Of a DNA stretch of 7,646 bases, positions 6,066-7,646 are shown piece by piece. Every line of letters starts with the position of its first letter. Positions within the stretch are counted from its first letter, which is position 1. The notes beneath the pieces were generated by a model, which made no database searches, was not told where the DNA came from, and saw only the letters and a program-made list of their open reading frames with translations. Source of the stretch: Planctomycetota bacterium (GTDB lineage: Bacteria > Planctomycetota > UBA1135); NCBI GenBank assembly GCA_022447335.1, contig JAKVCF010000019.1:16848-24493 (forward strand), in the 5' to 3' direction. The translations under genes and the position numbers were made by a program.

Positions 6066-7646
6066 TTACAGCGTAACGACTGAATTAACGTCGGTCAGGC
6101 TGTACAGATTCGCGCTCGAGTCAAAGCCGATTGCGACGAAGTAAAGAGTGGTGCCACCCGGAAGGTTTGGCAAGTTGAAGGTCGAGGTCGAGCCCATGCC
6201 CGCGGTTAGGCTCCCCGAGAACTGGCCAGGGATCCCGCCACGTGTTTTCGAGTAAGCAATGTCCGCGGTGAGTCCGAGATCGCGTCCGTCTGGAGCGGTA
6301 AGGGATCCTGTCGACAGCGAGGCAAGCAGGCCAAAGAATTGACCATCTTCGGAAGCGCCAAAGTTTGATGCTTCGAAGCTGACCGGGGATCCGGCCGAGA
6401 AAGTGCCTATAGCTTCAACCGACTGAACGCGGAGGCCGCCGGCATAGCACTCGTTGCTTCCATTCGCGTCATCTAGAAGGCTGATGACAAAGTTGTTGTA
6501 AGTTTCGTTGTAGGCGAGTTCAGCGTAGTCGACGTCATTGCCGGTGATGGCTGCTTCTAGCATGGGGCCAAAAGTCATACCACCATCGCGTGAAGCGACG
6601 GCCTGCACGTTTTCTGGGAAGCCCCCGGCGGATCCAGATACGACAACGTAGTCACCACCACCATTAACGGCGGGGAAGCCTGCGCCACCGGACGAAATCG
6701 GGAACTCGGTGAACGAGAGTGAGCCGCTTGAGCTGTCTGCGCTGGCGACGTAGGAATTGTCCGATCCGCTGCGGTTGTCTTCCCAGGCAACGATGATTAC
6801 ATCACCATTCATTAAAACATCCGGGTTGTCGACGTCTGTGCTCCCGTCAAACGGGTAGTTGCCGACAGGGACGTCAGTCATAGCAACTCCAGCTTGAATG
6901 ACCGTAGCCCAAAGCTCGTCGTTGCTCCCGTTGATGCCATCGACATCCCAGGCAACTGCGACGGTATCACCATCAGCGTGCATGGATAGGCCATAAGGAG
7001 AGTCGCCACCAAGTGACTGGACTGTTGGGGAGATTAGCTGGTCTTGGACAGTGAAGGACCCGGTCGCCAGGTCGTATTGGCTGTAGTAAGTCTGATTGAC
7101 TCCACTCGCATCGTGCAGGAAAGAGATGTGCACCGTGTTGCCTTCGACGTCTACCTGAATAGCATCCGTATCACCAGCTCCATTGAAGGATGTGGCGGAA
7201 ATGGCAGAGGAAAGGGTGCCACCGGCCATGGTGACCAGATAGAGTTCTTCGTCGCCGTTATCGGTGGCGATTAGGATGGCGCCATTGTCGCCATCAACGT
7301 CGAAGGAGAATTCACGTACCGGATTGGCGCCTGAAGGATAACCTTTGTCGACTTCCACGTTAGCTGCCCAAGTGGCTCCACCATCTGTTGAGTAGGTGAA
7401 GTACAAGTCATCATTTGTGCTGTTGCGCTCATCGCGCCAGCAGGCATAGATGTTGCCGTTGCCGATGTGAAGAGTTTCACGACCGTCGAGGAAGTTGACA
7501 GTTGTGCCTGTTTTGTCGTCGATGCGAACTGGAGCGCTCCATTCAATGCCGCGACCATCCGAAGTGGTTACGAACAGACCTTCGGTCGCTTGGTCTTGAT
7601 AGAGAATGGCGCTCAGGTCGCCGTTGGAGGCGACGTCTGGGAACTC
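6066..7646 (-). CDS. Secreted Asp-box (sialidase/BNR-like) beta-propeller protein, C-terminal part; 5' end off window
   Basis: The minus-strand frame runs without a stop from the window edge to TAA at 6066-6068, giving 526 visible residues (numbered here from the edge). The TTG at 7404-7406 is internal, because clear family sequence precedes it. Asp-box motifs (SxDxGxTW type) are STDGGATW at residues 86-93, SRDGGMTF at 352-359, and a degenerate TSDGRGIEW at 28-36. Recurrent blocks such as IYACWRDERNST, VAVAWDVDG and IIVAWEDNRSGSDNSYV look like the hydrophobic inner strands of propeller blades. The composition, rich in Gly, Ser, Asp and Thr and poor in Lys and Cys, suits a secreted or surface protein; a signal peptide would be off window. 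Residues 407-526 form a distinct beta-rich tail. Sialidase catalytic residues cannot be confirmed, so enzymatic activity is not claimed. It converges on the oxidase operon. Confidence 0.82.
   Translation of the reverse strand, partial: EFPDVASNGDLSAILYQDQATEGLFVTTSDGRGIEWSAPVRIDDKTGTTVNFLDGRETLHIGNGNIYACWRDERNSTNDDLYFTYSTDGGATWAANVEVDKGYPSGANPVREFSFDVDGDNGAILIATDNGDEELYLVTMAGGTLSSAISATSFNGAGDTDAIQVDVEGNTVHISFLHDASGVNQTYYSQYDLATGSFTVQDQLISPTVQSLGGDSPYGLSMHADGDTVAVAWDVDGINGSNDELWATVIQAGVAMTDVPVGNYPFDGSTDVDNPDVLMNGDVIIVAWEDNRSGSDNSYVASADSSSGSLSFTEFPISSGGAGFPAVNGGGDYVVVSGSAGGFPENVQAVASRDGGMTFGPMLEAAITGNDVDYAELAYNETYNNFVISLLDDANGSNECYAGGLRVQSVEAIGTFSAGSPVSFEASNFGASEDGQFFGLLASLSTGSLTAPDGRDLGLTADIAYSKTRGGIPGQFSGSLTAGMGSTSTFNLPNLPGGTTLYFVAIGFDSSANLYSLTDVNSVVTL

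Noticed and set aside
6066..7406. Asp-box gene starting at the TTG at 7406
   Set aside because: The frame continues open to the window edge with matching Asp-box-like sequence (residues 1-80), so the start lies outside the window.

Overview
The window shows most of an aerobic respiratory operon from a Gram-negative-type bacterium. It runs left to right and meets a large secreted-protein gene head-on near position 6065. Cytochrome c fused to oxidase subunit II, a type A2 subunit I, His-rich subunits III and IV, and a cell-surface Asp-box protein with a beta-rich C-terminal tail would all fit a marine Planctomycetota-like or related lineage. That assignment rests on general resemblance only and is weak. 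GC content looks moderate.

Positions 2-4349 (+) encode a caa3-type cytochrome c oxidase, in this order: the end of subunit II with its CuA site and a fused c-type heme domain (coxB), subunit I (coxA), subunit III (coxC), a small subunit IV, and a second, divergent subunit III-like protein with an unexplained C-terminal membrane extension. Together they would pass electrons from the fused cytochrome c through CuA to heme a and then to the heme a3-CuB site, reducing O2 and pumping protons. The most striking point is an in-frame TAG at codon 57 of coxA. Everything on either side is an intact subunit I in one frame, and the other genes of the cluster use TAG as a normal stop.

Positions 4361-5961 (+) continue the same tight run with a small class I SAM-dependent methyltransferase and a family 2 glycosyltransferase. 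The two overlap by 4 bases (ATGA). Neither is a usual oxidase assembly gene, so the operon seems to read from respiration into a modification or envelope function. The glycosyltransferase carries a C-terminal Rossmann-like domain.

Positions 5962-6065 are a short intergenic region holding two adjacent hairpins, each with a T tract on the correct side for one of the two converging transcripts. Positions 6066-7646 (-) hold the C-terminal 526 codons of a secreted, sialidase/BNR-like Asp-box protein. Its reading frame stays open to the window edge, so the start lies beyond it.

No tRNA, rRNA, CRISPR array, insertion sequence or attachment site was seen. No gene-free stretch exceeds about 105 bases.
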